This document shows, one piece after another, positions 12,385-25,200 of a stretch of 64,000 bases of DNA; the first letter of the stretch is position 1, and every line of letters begins with the position of its first letter. The stretch is from positions 34,273,000 to 34,336,999 of the forward strand of contig CAIIXF020000003.1 of the NCBI GenBank assembly GCA_903813345.2. Reading direction: 5' to 3'. Source of the stretch: Owenia fusiformis (taxonomy: Eukaryota > Annelida > Polychaeta > Sabellida > Oweniidae). The position numbers and the translations under genes were made by a program. Below the pieces are notes generated by a model. That model was not told the DNA's origin, did no database searches, and saw nothing but the letters and a program-made list of their open reading frames with translations.

Positions 12385-12731
12385 AGGAAGTTGTATTAAG
12401 TCCTTTTTGGGCCCTAACGGCCTTCTGCCCTCCCCCAATCATTCCATTTCGTCGAGTTTTGATGGGTAGATGTTTTGCAGGGCTTATATCGTCATTAAGC
12501 ATCTGTCAGCTCGTGCTTTTTTTGTTTCTTTTCAATTGAGAAGTATTTTTACTCCATATTGAGCGAGTTTGGGGGCTTTTTTAACAAGGATCTTGTAAAA
12601 AACTTTGTTTTGATTTCATTTTTTTTTCAGGTCTAGATGTTTGTTGGCATCCTTATAGATTCGTCTGTTGTGTGAGATTGGGGGAGGGCAGAAGGCCGTT
12701 AGGGCCCAAAAAGGACTTAATACAACTTCCT
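12385..12731. mobile_element. 56-bp inverted-repeat element at chromodomain gene 5' end
   Basis: 12385-12440 and 12676-12731 are perfect 56-bp reverse complements, beginning AGGAAGTTGTATTAAGTCC and including TTGGGCCCTAACGGCC. The spacer is 235 bp. The left arm lies 67 bp upstream of the chromodomain start codon, so it probably supplies 5' UTR or promoter sequence. I found no clear target duplication. The right arm abuts a LINE remnant. Confidence 0.75.
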
Positions 12732-12800
12732 TTTATAAGATTATAAGATGATTACGGTTTATAGGCATATTTTGCCTGTTTAACCGATCAATACTTAAGG

Positions 12801-13373
12801 TTAGTAACGATGTATAAAATGATAGTCCACTGTATGATCGTATTTCATTGGGTGATTGTACCAGTGGGAGTCCAATCTGTTTTTGAACTGATTCACACTT
12901 TGGGCATTAACTACCCATTCTGGTATACAATTCCATTGTTTTACTACTCTCTGGCTAAATGTGTGCTGTCTTGTGGATGTTTTACAATGTGACTTAAATA
13001 GATACTGGGTGTTACATCTACGTGTTCGTTGTGGTACTTCTTGCTGGAGTAGACTGGGAAAAAGTAGTTTTGTATTTACATCATAGAGGTTATTAATATA
13101 CTTGTATGTCTCTATCATATCTCCTCTGAGTCGTCTAAATGCAAGTGTTGTCATATCTAGTACCTTAAGACGTTCAGGGTATGAGAGTTCCCTCAGTGAT
13201 GGAATTATTTTTGTCGCTCTTCTTTGTACATTCTCAATGATTTCAATATCCTTCTTTAGGTATGGATTCCAAACTGCATTCGCATATTCTAATTTAGGTC
13301 TCACTAGTCCATTGAACAACAACCTGTGGTATTTATTCGGATTATTGCACCAGAATTTATTTAAACGATTCAT
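12801..13373 (-). mobile_element. LINE reverse-transcriptase 3' fragment (CR1/Jockey-like)
   Basis: 190-codon open frame matching the C-terminal thumb region of non-LTR reverse transcriptases: VRPKLEYANAVWNPY, NVQRRATKII, YPERLKVLDM and FRRLRGDMIETYK are characteristic. The catalytic palm and the endonuclease are absent, so this is a 5'-truncated insertion, as is common for LINEs. Its 3' side (about 12733-12800) is AT-rich and abuts the inverted-repeat element. Not a host gene. Confidence 0.85.
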
Positions 13374-14030
13374 TCTTCAGTCAAGAACAATCAGCATAAG
13401 GTAAGACACAATAATTAACCGTTGAATTATGCTTTTCTTCAGAATTGATTATGAATTATTACATTTTAGCACTCTGATAATCTATTATCGCCCAACAAAA
13501 AATAATTTTACTGTAGACCTACCTATTTTTTATTTTCTTCAATTGTGTCATATCACAGGGAAATCTAGTGACAGTATGCCTATTAGTACCAGGCATATCA
13601 ACTTTGGAACACCTAGAATTAGTGACTTTCAAACTTTCATTCAAATTGTCAACACATTGGCAGTACTGTCAACCTAGTATGTATCCAACAGACTGACTAG
13701 AAGTCAGTCTGTTATGATGTACTACTTTCCTGTGGAAATTGCAGTGAAATTTTTTGCACAAAATTATCAATTAGAGGAACCATTTTTTCAATAAAATAAA
13801 CATTACAAAATTTCAATTAAATAGTAAGGTACAATTAAATGCAATAAAAAGTAACACAGCGTATTGTCAAATGGAAATAAAGCTAGTTGAAGTAACAAAT
13901 TGCAAATTAATTTTACCCAGTCGGCCATTTTGAATAGCACTTCCTATGTAAACAAATATCTATGATTACCAAACTTTAACATAGGTGCCTTATAGTCTGA
14001 ATATAATTCAGACTAAATAGGATATAGTCT

Positions 14031-14400
14031 AACTGTCAACCCCCAAAGATTTTCTCGCGGGACAGATTTTTAGACCCAGTGCCCAAAATTCGCGGGATTT
14101 TGCGGGACATCTACTAAATTTGCGTGATTTCGCAGGACATTTAAGGGATTTGCGTGATTGCGCTTATAGGCCAATTTTTTTTATCAAATTCGCGGGACCA
14201 TTCAAGGGACAAACACCCTAATTGCGGGACAGTTAACAGGTTTACCAGCAAAAACTTCATAGAGGGACAAATTTTCTAGAAAAAGTGCCCTAAATTTGCG
14301 GGATTTCGCGGGACATCCACCTAAATTTGCAGGATGTCTCGGGACATTCAAGGGATTTGCGTGATTTGGACTAATGTAAAAGCGTGTCAGGGCCGTCAGA
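14031..14400. repeat. GCGGGACA-rich degenerate repeat
   Basis: Dense repeats of GCGGGAC/GCGGGATTT words with CTGTCAAC near the left side and GACAGTTAACAGG near 14225. The same vocabulary occurs at 21275-21410, so both are decayed copies of one family. Ends unclear. Confidence 0.5.
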
Positions 14401-15770
14401 TGGGGGGTGCGATGGGTGCGACCGCACCCCCCTTTGTCACCCCCCAAAATAAATTTGAAAAAAAAATTGAAAATTAAATTTTGAAAAATTTATTTTTTTT
14501 GTAATTTTTTTTTCATTACTCATACACTTTGAAAGTACCCAGAAAGCACCAAATAGCATCTTAAAATTGTAAAATTTTCTAGGAGTATTGGCCACCCCTC
14601 ACACCCCCCACAAAACAATGGAAAAGTTCTAAATTTATTTTAGTGTTTTGTCTCAGACACTTTTAAAGTGCCCAGACATCATCAAATAGCTCCTTGATAT
14701 AGTTAGTGTTTCTGGGGGACTTGCTCCCCCTCTTGCACTTGCGTAACTCCCCCCCCCCTCTGGCGCCCCCCCCCCTTTGACCTCCCCCCTCCCTCCAAAA
14801 AAAAATTGTGGTTTTCTAAAATTCTTTAATTGACTCATACACTTTGAAAGTGCCCAGAAAGCACCAAATAGGGTCATAAAATTGTAAAATTTTCTAGGGG
14901 GAGTGGGCCACCCCCCACACCCCAGACAAAACAATGAAAAAGATCTGAATTTGTTTTATGTATTGTCTCAGACACTTTTAAATTGCCCAGACATCATCAA
15001 ATAGCTCCTTGATAAAGTTAATGATTCTGGAAGACTAACACTTACTCACCCTCTGGCACTCGTCCCCAGCCCCACCTCCCCCTCTGGCACCCCCTCCCTT
15101 TGACACCCCCAAAATTTGGAAAAAATTGTGATTGTTTTTCAATGTTTTTATTGACTAATACACTTTCAAAGTGCCCAGAAGCACCAAATATCATCTTTAA
15201 ATTGTAAAATTTTCTAGGAGAGTGAGCCACCCCTCACATCCCCCACAAAACAAAAGAAAATATTCTGAATTTCATGTATTGTCTCAGACATTTTTTAAGT
15301 GCCCAGACATCATCAAATATATATAGCACCTTGATATGGTCAATGTTTCTGGGGGGCAACCCCTTGCGCCCCTACTGACACCCCACCCCACTTCACCCTC
15401 TCATCCTCTTTGACACCCCCAAAAGAATTTGAAAAAAAATTCACATTTTTCTTATTGACTCATAACGCACTGGCGTACCAGATGGTTGCAAATTCGCTCC
15501 AAATACAACCAAATTTCCAAATTTTCATGGGGGAGAACCCCCAGACCCCCCTGATGCTCGGTTTTTTATTATGCACTCAACTCTTATTCCCGTGGTGGTG
15601 GCGTACTACTTGGAAACTTAAACTTTGAAAGTGCCCAGAAACCACCAAATAGCATCTCAAAACTGTAAAATTTCCTAGGGGGAGTGGACCACTCCTCACA
15701 CCCCCCCACAAAACAGTTGGAACATTTGGAAGTTGCATTTGTTAAAGAGACTCTATTGAGACTTCTCTGT
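14400..15770. repeat. C-rich tandem repeat of ~320-bp units
   Basis: A unit containing ACTTTGAAAGTGCCCAGAAA, then AAATTGTAAAATTTTCTAGG, CACCCCTCACACCCCC and GTGCCCAGACATCATCAAAT recurs near 14525, 14838, 15165 and 15620, with an insertion in the last interval. Long C runs (CCCCCCCC) make it compositionally unlike the AT-rich surroundings. Short open frames here are by-products. Confidence 0.7.
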
Positions 15771-15779
15771 GGCATTTTT

Positions 15780-18240
15780 TCTCTATTCCTTTTTGTTTTG
15801 AATTTTTAACACCATAACATTAACTAACTACTCAATATGCAACTTTTCACCACGTAGAATTTTAAAATATTAAATTTGAAAATTCCATTTTTATAATGGA
15901 GCTCAATGGGAAAAACTACATAATTTGAATTATTTTCAAACGTAGCGGCGCGATTTTGATAAAATTGACAGATATAATAAATATTGGTAAGACAACATGT
16001 TTGATGAAAAATGAAGAAAATTCACCGTCCTGGTTACGCAAACTATAGAAAAATCTGAAATAATCATAAAAACCTGTAAAAATAGATTGAAGGGGGTGAT
16101 ATTCATTTTTAATGTGCCTTTCACTACTACAGGGTAACCATAATTTTGGTACTGATTTGGTTTTTCAATGACAATCATTTCTATAGTGTATAGTCAGTTT
16201 AAAAAATACAATTGCTATACTTCTTTACTGAACAGTGCAATCATTTATTTATTTATTTATCAACAGTAATGCAAACTACATAGTATACAGTTAGTAAAAT
16301 ATTAAAATAATTCTATTAAAATTAAAGCATTGAGATGATACTTAAATAATTACATATTATATTGATAGGCATATTATATTATAGGATTTAAGCCAATGAC
16401 TCAATGCATTGTAGATGATTAAAATTAACATATGTCCTGATTCTAGACTATGAATGAGAGTGGTAGTCCGAATTCAAAGCCTAGACTAGAAGACATAAGT
16501 GAAGTGAAGCATCCAATATTCATTGAATCATGTGCTTTAATTCAATTTCACACGTTGCAAAATATTTTTACAATTTCACATTTTTTCAAAGATATGTTAG
16601 AATCATTTGCTTCAAAGAATTGAACTATGGCGGCCTTTACTCGTTATTTTACGATTTTTGCTGTAACTCGAAAAGTAGTCGAGCGATTTTTTTCATATTT
16701 GGTATATGAATACTACAAGCATGGCACACTGTCTAATGACTCTTCTGGAAGAAGGCGGCCATTTTAACGTATTTTACTATAACTCGAAAAGTAGAAGAGC
16801 GATTTTGTTCATATTTGATGCGTGAATACTTTAAGCGTGGCACACTGTCTAATGACACTTTTGGTAGAAGGTGGTCATTTTGAAAAATGGCTGTCATTTT
16901 GAAAAATGGCTGCCATTTTTGCTGTATACTTTGTTTGTAAAAAAATGCCAGCCATGGCTGTTTGATGGGATTTGCTACACTTTGGTGTTGCTGTTGTCTA
17001 GTTGAAGGATGGATGGACGGACAAATGGAGGGGTCTCTATAGCTTATCCCCTAATCTTCGTTGGATTGAACAATTGTGAATATGGTTTGTTGGACAAATA
17101 AAATTGAATGTCTAAAAGGAAATAATGAAGTGGTAATTTATTTAAAATCATTAAAATCTCAAACATGCTTGCTTTGGTCTAGTCACTTAATTCCTAAATG
17201 TCCCATAATTAGTATCTATATACCTTATGAGATGCAGTGAAGGAGTTAAATCATTGGGATATGAATAAATCATGCAAAACATATTTTGTACATATTTCTC
17301 ATCATTTAGGGTTACCCAGTAGTTTACAAGCTGACCTTTGCAAAATATATTTCATTTACTATCCTCATTCGCTATCACACTATCTAGTTTCTTTCCAAAC
17401 TGGCCAGGATTGCCTGGTTTATTGGTTTTAGCGAACCGTCCATTTCGTCGAACCATCATTTTGCTAAGGTTGTTTGTGATGAATATACAATATTCAGTTA
17501 CATATAACTGTACATCAACTTTATGCAAGGGAATGTAATTGTGTGAGAGCACATAAAGTACACGAAGTATTGACCCACTTGTCTCAGTGAATCTTATAAA
17601 CAGTGCATAAAGTTTTTTCTATGCAATGATTGGCTCACAGTTACTTATAGTGTAAGTTATTTTATTTCTATACAGTGTGGAATAGAGTGTATAAACTTTT
17701 ACAGTTTCAAGCAGGTTTTAGTGTTTTCTGACCAATGATATATTCAGACTTATTCATTTCACGATTATGTAATACTGACCTACATATCTGTATAGCATAT
17801 CTTTAATTCCAAACCAATATAGGGAGTAACTGAGCCCCCCCCCCTCTGACTAACGCGATTTGATTTACGCGGCAAAAAAAATGACAGTTTTATATTCTCT
17901 TTAATTAGCTAAAAACCGCACCCCCCTTGGAGAAAAGTGTCTTACGGGCCTGCGTGTAAAAGTACTTAAATCAAACTTTCAGATACTGATTAATCAAATA
18001 TAATGCACCGTTACATTGTAACTTAAATAAACGTCAACATAACTTCACAAAATACGCATAGCATAGAAATATTATTAAACTTTATTGTAATTTATCAAAA
18101 ACAAAAACCATGCTTCAGGTGTGAGTATCGTAATCTAACACGAAATTCAAAAATTTGGAACAATACTTTGCACTTCTGGCGTCGTGACCAAATATGAAAC
18201 GCTTACCCCCAAAATGTTATATATCAAAATGTACCTTTTC
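15780..18240. other. Gap: intergenic, no gene recognised
   Basis: No exon recognised. A pair of ~115-bp direct repeats lies at about 16655-16860 (shared CTCGAAAAGTAG and GGCACACTGTCTAATGAC), followed by CATTTTGAAAAATGGC tandem words near 16880-16915. Confidence 0.5.
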
Positions 18241-18342
18241 ATATACTGTAGGCATGGGCTTTCAATTGAAAGCCCATAATGTTATATATCAAAATGTACC
18301 TATTCACATACTGTAGGCATGGGCTTTCAATTGAAAGCCCAT
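18222..18342. repeat. Two tandem ~63-bp units with a palindrome
   Basis: The unit ATGTTATATATCAAAATG through CATACTGTAGGCATGGGC is present twice, each time ending in the palindrome GGGCTTTCAATTGAAAGCCC. A similar palindrome (GGGCTTTCAACTAGTGAAAG) is seen near 3895, so it may be a transposon end. Confidence 0.65.
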
Positions 18343-18402
18343 GGTATAGGGGTTCGATTAATCTACATCAAATTATAGGGAATGAGGTTACTTTTCTAGA
18401 TA

Positions 18403-20995
18403 GGGTTTGTAGAAAAAACCGGGTACCGGGTAGTGTCCTCAATGCTGGGTTCAAACTTGGTACCCGGTCGAAAAAACCGGGTACCCAAAAAACGAAATAT
18501 ACGAATATACAACATAATTAGATCATTAGAAAACGTGTAAGATTTGTTTTGAATTTACAAAAATGTATATAACTTCCTTCAAAATTGAGCTAGAAGCTTC
18601 AAATAAAAAGCATTTTAAGCCTCTTTTCTTCCTCTATCATCATGGTCATATTTCCATTGGTAATGAAGGGGGAGGGGGGGGGGGGCGATCGCACCATCAC
18701 ACCCTCTCCTGGCTACGCCAATGACATTGTAAGACGATTTGAATAACAAGGCAAATCAATTTTACTCTATTTTCAATAGTTCGTATGTTGGTATGTGAAT
18801 TGTTTTGATTATGATTTAAATCTGTAAATTGCTATCGTTGCTTTAGCAGAGAGGTGACGTGTGTTAATTTACATGATGCAATGTGTAAGATTTTGATTAT
18901 TAATCATAATTTAAGTTATCCCATCTGTCGACAAAATGTCCACTGAATTGTCCACTAAATTGTTATGTCTTACAATGTCATAGGCGTAGCCAGGAGAGGG
19001 TGCGATGGTGCGATCGCACCCCCCCCCCCCCCAATAACCAATGAAAATATGGTCATGACGATAGAGGAAGAAAAGAGCCTTAAAATATGCTTTTCATTTG
19101 AAGCTTCTAGCTCAATTTTGAAGGATGTTACATACATTTTTGTAAATTCAAAACAAATCTTACACGTTTTCTGATAATCTAATTACAGTAAAACCTGTCT
19201 AATCCGAACACCCATGGGACCAGCCAAAAGCGTTCAAATTGGCAGGTGTTCAAATTTCGAGGATATTGTTGGTCAGGGGGGGGGGATTTTCATTGTTCAG
19301 TCCACTATATTGAACACTTAATACTTAATCAGAAAACAATACATGTTGTTGATGAGTTTATTCTACAATAGGCCTATAGCCTACATGTATATGCTATGTT
19401 TTATTTACATTTTGAACAATTTCATTATTTTTGGAAAAATAACTCTTTAATTTTGGCGAAAACTTTGTAATACACTGAATAAGTATATGATAGTCTTGTA
19501 CAAAATCTTATGCTTATTAAATGACTTATCTCATATTATGGTTACATAACACTGGTTTACTTTAGCTTGAAAAAGTCCTTCATTGTTGTTTGTTTCTTGG
19601 CACTTTTAGCATTAGCAATATTTGAGTAGATATCCTCTTCTATTAAAAAGAATTTTTCATGAGTGCTCATTCGAGACGATGCATAATCTTTCAAAATATC
19701 AAGGGCATTCAGGATGTCAGATGTATGCCTTTTTAGGAGGCATTTTAGTGATAGGATATCACGAAGTTGAATTTTTTCTCTTTCTCGTGATAAATATATC
19801 TTGTCTGCAAATGTGTCTGTGTTGTCTTTGTGATTATAAAACATTTACTGATTGAACCCTAGCTATCATAACAGACCCATGGGATATAAAACAGTTACGA
19901 CTTGTTCATAATCCAAATCAAAAACAACCAGTTGATTTAAAATAAGGATAAACCAATTATCTCCCAGATTCTCACCTTTCTCTTAATCCAATTCAAAAAC
20001 ATCCAGGTAATTTCTAATAATGATAAAACAATTATAATCTTGTCTGCAAATGTGTCTGTGTTGTCTCTGTGATGATAAAACATTAACTGATTGAATCCTA
20101 GCTATCATCTTGTTCATAATCCAAATCAAAAACATCAAGTTAATTTAAAATAAGAATAAACCAATTATCTCCCAGATTCTCACCTTTCTCTCAATCCAAA
20201 TCAAAAACATCCAGGTAATTTCTAATAATGTTCAAACAATTATAATCTTGTCTGCAAATGTGTCTGTGTTGTCTCTGTGATTATAAAACATTTACTGATT
20301 GAATCCTAGCTATCATAACAGACCCATGGGATATAAAACAGTTAAGACTTGTTCATAATCCAAATCAAAAACATCCAGTTAATTCAAAATAAGGATAAGC
20401 CAATTATCTTCTTGATTCACACCTTTCTCTTAATCCAAACATAAAACATTCACTGAATGTGAGAAACTGACAGTTCTTTTCTAATAGGATAAACCAATTA
20501 ACTCCCGTATTCGTACCTTTCCTGTTGTTTTTCACAATTAGGGATGTCATTGGGACTTAAATAAGTAATAATTAGGACAATATCGGTTCTTTGATTATAT
20601 TGCATATGTAAAGATAATAAGAACTATAACATTGACTCAATATGTGGCTATTATTGAAATGTCCAGACATTTGATTTCTGATAAAATGTTCAGATTAGAC
20701 AGGTCAGTTTTTCAAATCTGGTTGTTCACTGTTCAGATTAGGAGGTGTTCAGATTTCAAGGTTCTATTAACATGGGAGTCAATGGGAGGAAAAAATGGGA
20801 CCGAAAAAAAGTGTTCAAATTGGAAGGTGTTCGGATTAGCCAGGTGTTCAGATATACAGGTTTTACTGTATGTTATACTCGTATATTCGTATTTTTTGTT
20901 TTTTGGGTACCCGTTTTTTGACCGGGTACCGGGTACCAAGTTTGAACCCAGCATGGAGGATTTACTACCCGGTAACCGGTTTTTTCTACAAACCC
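18403..20995. mobile_element. Mutator-like foldback element, split by a Tigger-like insertion
   Basis: Starts GGGTTTGTAGAAAAAACC and ends with its reverse complement. The left arm runs about 340 bp (18403-18728); the right arm is found in two parts, 18975-19185 and 20869-20995, interrupted by the element at 19186-20868. Both outer sides carry the same 10-bp TTTCTAGATA (18393-18402, 20996-21005). Long terminal inverted repeats plus a 9-11-bp duplication are typical of Mutator-like elements. Without the insertion the element is about 908 bp and has no transposase. Confidence 0.85.
19186..20868. mobile_element. pogo/Tigger-like DNA transposon remnant
   Basis: Ends CAGTAAAACCTG...CAGGTTTTACTG with a TA duplicated on each side (19184-19185, 20869-20870), and subterminal TTCAGATTAG/GTGTTCAAAT words on both sides. 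A minus-strand frame at 19557-19844 ends KKQTTMKDFFKLK, like the C-terminal tail of pogo/Tigger/jerky transposases; the DDE core is missing. From about 19800 to 20440 the interior holds nearly three copies of a ~235-bp unit (TGTCTGCAAATGTGTCTGTG). It is inserted inside the right arm of the Mutator-like element, so it is the younger of the two. Confidence 0.82.
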
Positions 20996-21005
20996 TTTCT
21001 AGATA

Positions 21006-22243
21006 TCAGCGTCCATTTATTGTAACTCGCGTTTGCTAACATTTGCTCAGTTCTGAGATGAAGGCCACACGGATAGTAAAAAGGCCAACGTTGGAACTAT
21101 TTGTGACCTACATCCCTATTGTCGTAATTAAAATGAAAGTTGAACCCTTCCTCTTTATTTTGATACCAAACAACAGCATGCTAGGTACTTAAAATTAGGT
21201 AAACTTTACTCCTCAAAAGTGCAAAAACTTACCTTCTTATATAAGATAAGATAATCACAATATAGGGGATTGCAACAATTTCAGAAATTCGCGGAGGTCA
21301 AAAGCCACATTTGCGGGACTTCGCGGGACATTGCGGGACACGCGAATTAGCCTAATTTTGATTGAATTCGCGGGATAATCCCGCCATTCGCGGGACACTT
21401 GACAGCTCTGCATTGGTCCAAATCTGAACATGATCCAAGGGACAGAAAATTCGACATACTCCCATGCAGTGCTAGTCTTCAACATATCACTGCGGCGAGC
21501 AGATTGTTTAAAATAAGCATGGCAACTTCGCAATTAACAGCTGAAGTAATTGGTTCTTGTCTCATGCTCGTTTCACGTGATTGTAAAATCTAGACAAGTC
21601 CATTGGTTGGATTGCGCGTATTAACTAATTAACACATGTGTGGTGAAACATTATCAATAAGACTTTTAACTCTAAATCCTACCACATATATTTCTTCTTA
21701 TATTTCTTGATTTTCGGAACATTTTGACAAAATAATGATTGGGGAACGTAAAAGAATATATATTTTATAAGTTTTGTGAAAATTGAGTAAATCTGTTATG
21801 AAAACAGGGACTATCTTCTCCAAATTTTGGTGATTTCTTCATTATATCTGCCCGTCACAGTGTCTATACTGAGATGCTGCATGGGAGTTTGAAAATTCGA
21901 AGCAAATGCATAGCATAGACTAAACACAATTCACATGAACATTTTTGAACAAACTGTGTATGTTTCGGCGTTTGTTTTTTTGATTTTGTGGGACAGTTGA
22001 CAGGCCTGTAGTATATGTAGTATTGTATTGACCATAGATGTCAGAAAGATTACCTCAAGATGAGACACCAGACTCTTCTTCTTCTTTATCCAATTATAAT
22101 GATCGCATACATGTCACTTGGTACTATAATGCTGCCTTTGGTCACTTGGTACAGTCTTTACACTTTGTTCTAATCATCACTTGATACTTACATGTACATA
22201 TACTTTAGACTATTTTTCTATATTTCATTTCATGATTTTGCAG
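21006..22243. other. Gap: intergenic upstream of SIL1
   Basis: Contains a degenerate GCGGGACA repeat (21275-21412) and a lone transposon end GTTGACAGGCCTG near 22003. The SIL1 promoter and any non-coding first exon should lie in or left of this stretch; I could not place them. Confidence 0.4.
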
Positions 22244-22286
22244 CTCAACAAAGACATCAACAGTCCTAGAGAGACCCGACTCAACA

Positions 22287-25200
22287 ATGCTGTTAATAGG
22301 TTTACTTAGGACCTGCCTTGGGATTTTAGTGTTGTTTGCACTGAGTCCTCATCATGCTTATGGTGTATCAGCTGCAAATGATAACAATGGAGCTATTACA
22401 ATTGTAGAGGATCAACAAAGTGACATGGAAGAAAACAAATCAAGTAAGTTCTGAAATTCTCTCAAGCATTTATATTCTTTATTTCTCTTTTTGTTAGTTC
22501 ATATCATTTCCAAAGGTATTTGGACTTCTAAGCTGTACATGTATTCTCTGTGATGGATGTTGCATCTAATAATTTTCTCTGCACACTGTAGCTTTTATCC
22601 TCAGAAGGATGCCAAGCCTAATTTTCCCTGTTTTGGTCAAAATATATTCATTTGCTCCCTGCCTGCTGAGAGGTTGAAAAAATGGGAAATATAATTTCAA
22701 CATATTTTTATTAAAATGTATGCATTCTACCATGACATGTAAATACCCATATAAAATATTACCAATTTCACTGAACATTTATAATTGCAATTTTGAAATT
22801 TGAAGGTGAGGAAGACGCTCATGTAGAAGTTGAAGACGAGTCAGATGACGACTATGATCCGAACGCAGATGTGTTTTATCCAACAAAAGAATGGCAGAAA
22901 ATAGAAAAAGGTATAATGTTCTACTGCATCATCTTCCCAATTTGGAAATTATTCATCTTGTCAAAACAATCTCAGGTTTATTAATACTTAAAGTATCTTT
23001 CTAAGACTTAGAAGGAGAAATGTGAGATTTCGAGCCATATGTCTCAAGAAAATGCTCTTAACTTTCTAGTAGGATGAGTTCAGGTGCCAAAAACAGCTGA
23101 TCAAAGGATATACATCATTTTCTAATTGAAAATTTTTGTTGAGCCCTGCATTCTTAACACTGTTTTGACAGGAAGTCATACTCCATGATTATATAGATAA
23201 AGAATTTCTTGCTTCTGGAAGCTTTGGCAGTTTGGTGTAGTGGTTAGAGCTTTGGACTAAGTCAGACTTTTATTCCAAAAGACCTGGGTTCAAATCCCTC
23301 CGGCGGAAAATGTTTTTATTCTTTATTTATTTATTTTTTCATTTTGATCCACAATATTTCTAAAATAAATTTTTATATATGGCACTTAAACCATATTTAG
23401 TATTTCCAAGGGTTTTAATTTTTAGATGAAATCATAGAAAGTTACTTTAAATTTGATCTATTATTTCATATTATATGATTATGAAGCTTGGGACGAGTGA
23501 CATTGAAAAGTTGATCAACTTTGTCATCATTTTGCGAGTGAGGAAAAAATTCAGTAATAATATGAGGAAGAAAAAATTAAAGGGGCAACAAGGTCTGTAG
23601 AGAGAAAACTCAAATTTTTTAACTTTTTCTGAGCTATCAGGTCAACATTTGGCTTAACATCTTGACATACATATTTTCTTAAAATGATTGTATGGATAAA
23701 CTATTAATTTTAGCATTAAGAAGTGTAAATTCAGTTCAAAGCTTCTATAAAGGGAGTCCCACTTAAAGATTTTTAAGATCAGTCGCGTTTCAAGAGGAAT
23801 ATCAGCTGAAATAATGTTCATCCAGGGGGGTTTCTGTGGAGAAAATAAAAATATATGTTAGTCTTGATGGAATATCCAAAGTTGAATATATTTTGACACT
23901 GGTACATGATCGTTGAATGGCCCCTCTGCACTAATTGTTGCATCTTTAAGTCAATTTATATCATACTAAACTGGGTTTTGAACAAGAAATTCAACCTTGA
24001 GTACCATTTAACTTTAATGAGGGAAAAGGTTTCCAAATTTTTGGAGGGGAGTGTATATCTATATGTCATGTTGTTACTTTATGTGTGTACTGTACTGCAG
24101 CATGTACTGCAACATGAAATATATCAATACCCTAGGGTAGCTGTAATGTCCTTTCCAAATGCTAAGAAAGAAGTGTAATGTAATGTTGTGTGGTGTAATG
24201 TAGTGTAGTGTAGTGTAGATTTATTTCTATACAGACTAATATGTCACATCATTTTGAGGTGAATAAAATGGTGGTTCTCTACTAAACAGGTCAAGCCATA
24301 CCCAGAGGCCTTCATGTGCGTGTTGACATGCAGACAGGAGAGAAGGAAGCCAAGTTGATGGAAGGAGATGATGGCCTGAAGTATTGGAAGAAAGGAGAAA
24401 AGCAGGGTAGATACATGTATTATATTGTTCTATTGTATTTTGTTTACCACCAATGAAGGTGAGCATACATGTATTGTATTCATTGATGTTTATTATGATA
24501 TTATGTGCAATATTATAGAGGTTAAGTGACACACATTTGGGAGAACTTGTCAATATAGGGGTGATATATAATGACCCTGAGGGATTATTTTCCCCTTTTT
24601 ATTAAAGGCCCACTTTGCGTATTTTCAATGTTTTTGGGCAAAATAAAAACTTATATTTGAATTTAATAGAATGGCGATTGTATTGATAAGAACCTTATCT
24701 TTCATTTGACACCAACAACAGCTCAAACAGACCACATCAAAGGTTACAATAATTAATCAAGAAATATTTTCGTTCTGTCAAGCTTTATATATCAAGTTTT
24801 TATCAATGTCATTGAAAGATGGCAAAGTTGTTTGTATTACTATGATACATTCATTTTTATAGAAGTGTCGCCATCTTTTAAATCAAAAGTAATTTAAAAC
24901 ATGCACTTTGTTTGGCATGTGCATGCACTACTAATGATCTGTGAACTTGAAATGCTTTTTTCTATGTGAGTTATTTTTTTCTTGGTTCAGTATTAAAGTA
25001 AATCAAACTTTGTTTCGTATTTGAGTGAGTGTGTGAGTAACATGTTTCAATGATTATTTTTTCTTTTTTTCTTTTAAATTAAGTAAAGCGGGCCTTTAAT
25101 TTATTCATGCATAGACATAATTTCAACTATATTTCTTGGACATTTATAATCCACTGGTCAAGTAAAGTCCACAAGGGGAAACAGGACTAAAATAGAAAAC

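Noticed and set aside
14202-15775. Gly/Pro-rich minus-strand frames
   Set aside because: Products of C-run tandem repeats, lacking any conserved domain.
23222-23310. tRNA gene
   Set aside because: A and B boxes are present but the acceptor ends do not pair and a T-rich tail follows, which fits a SINE.
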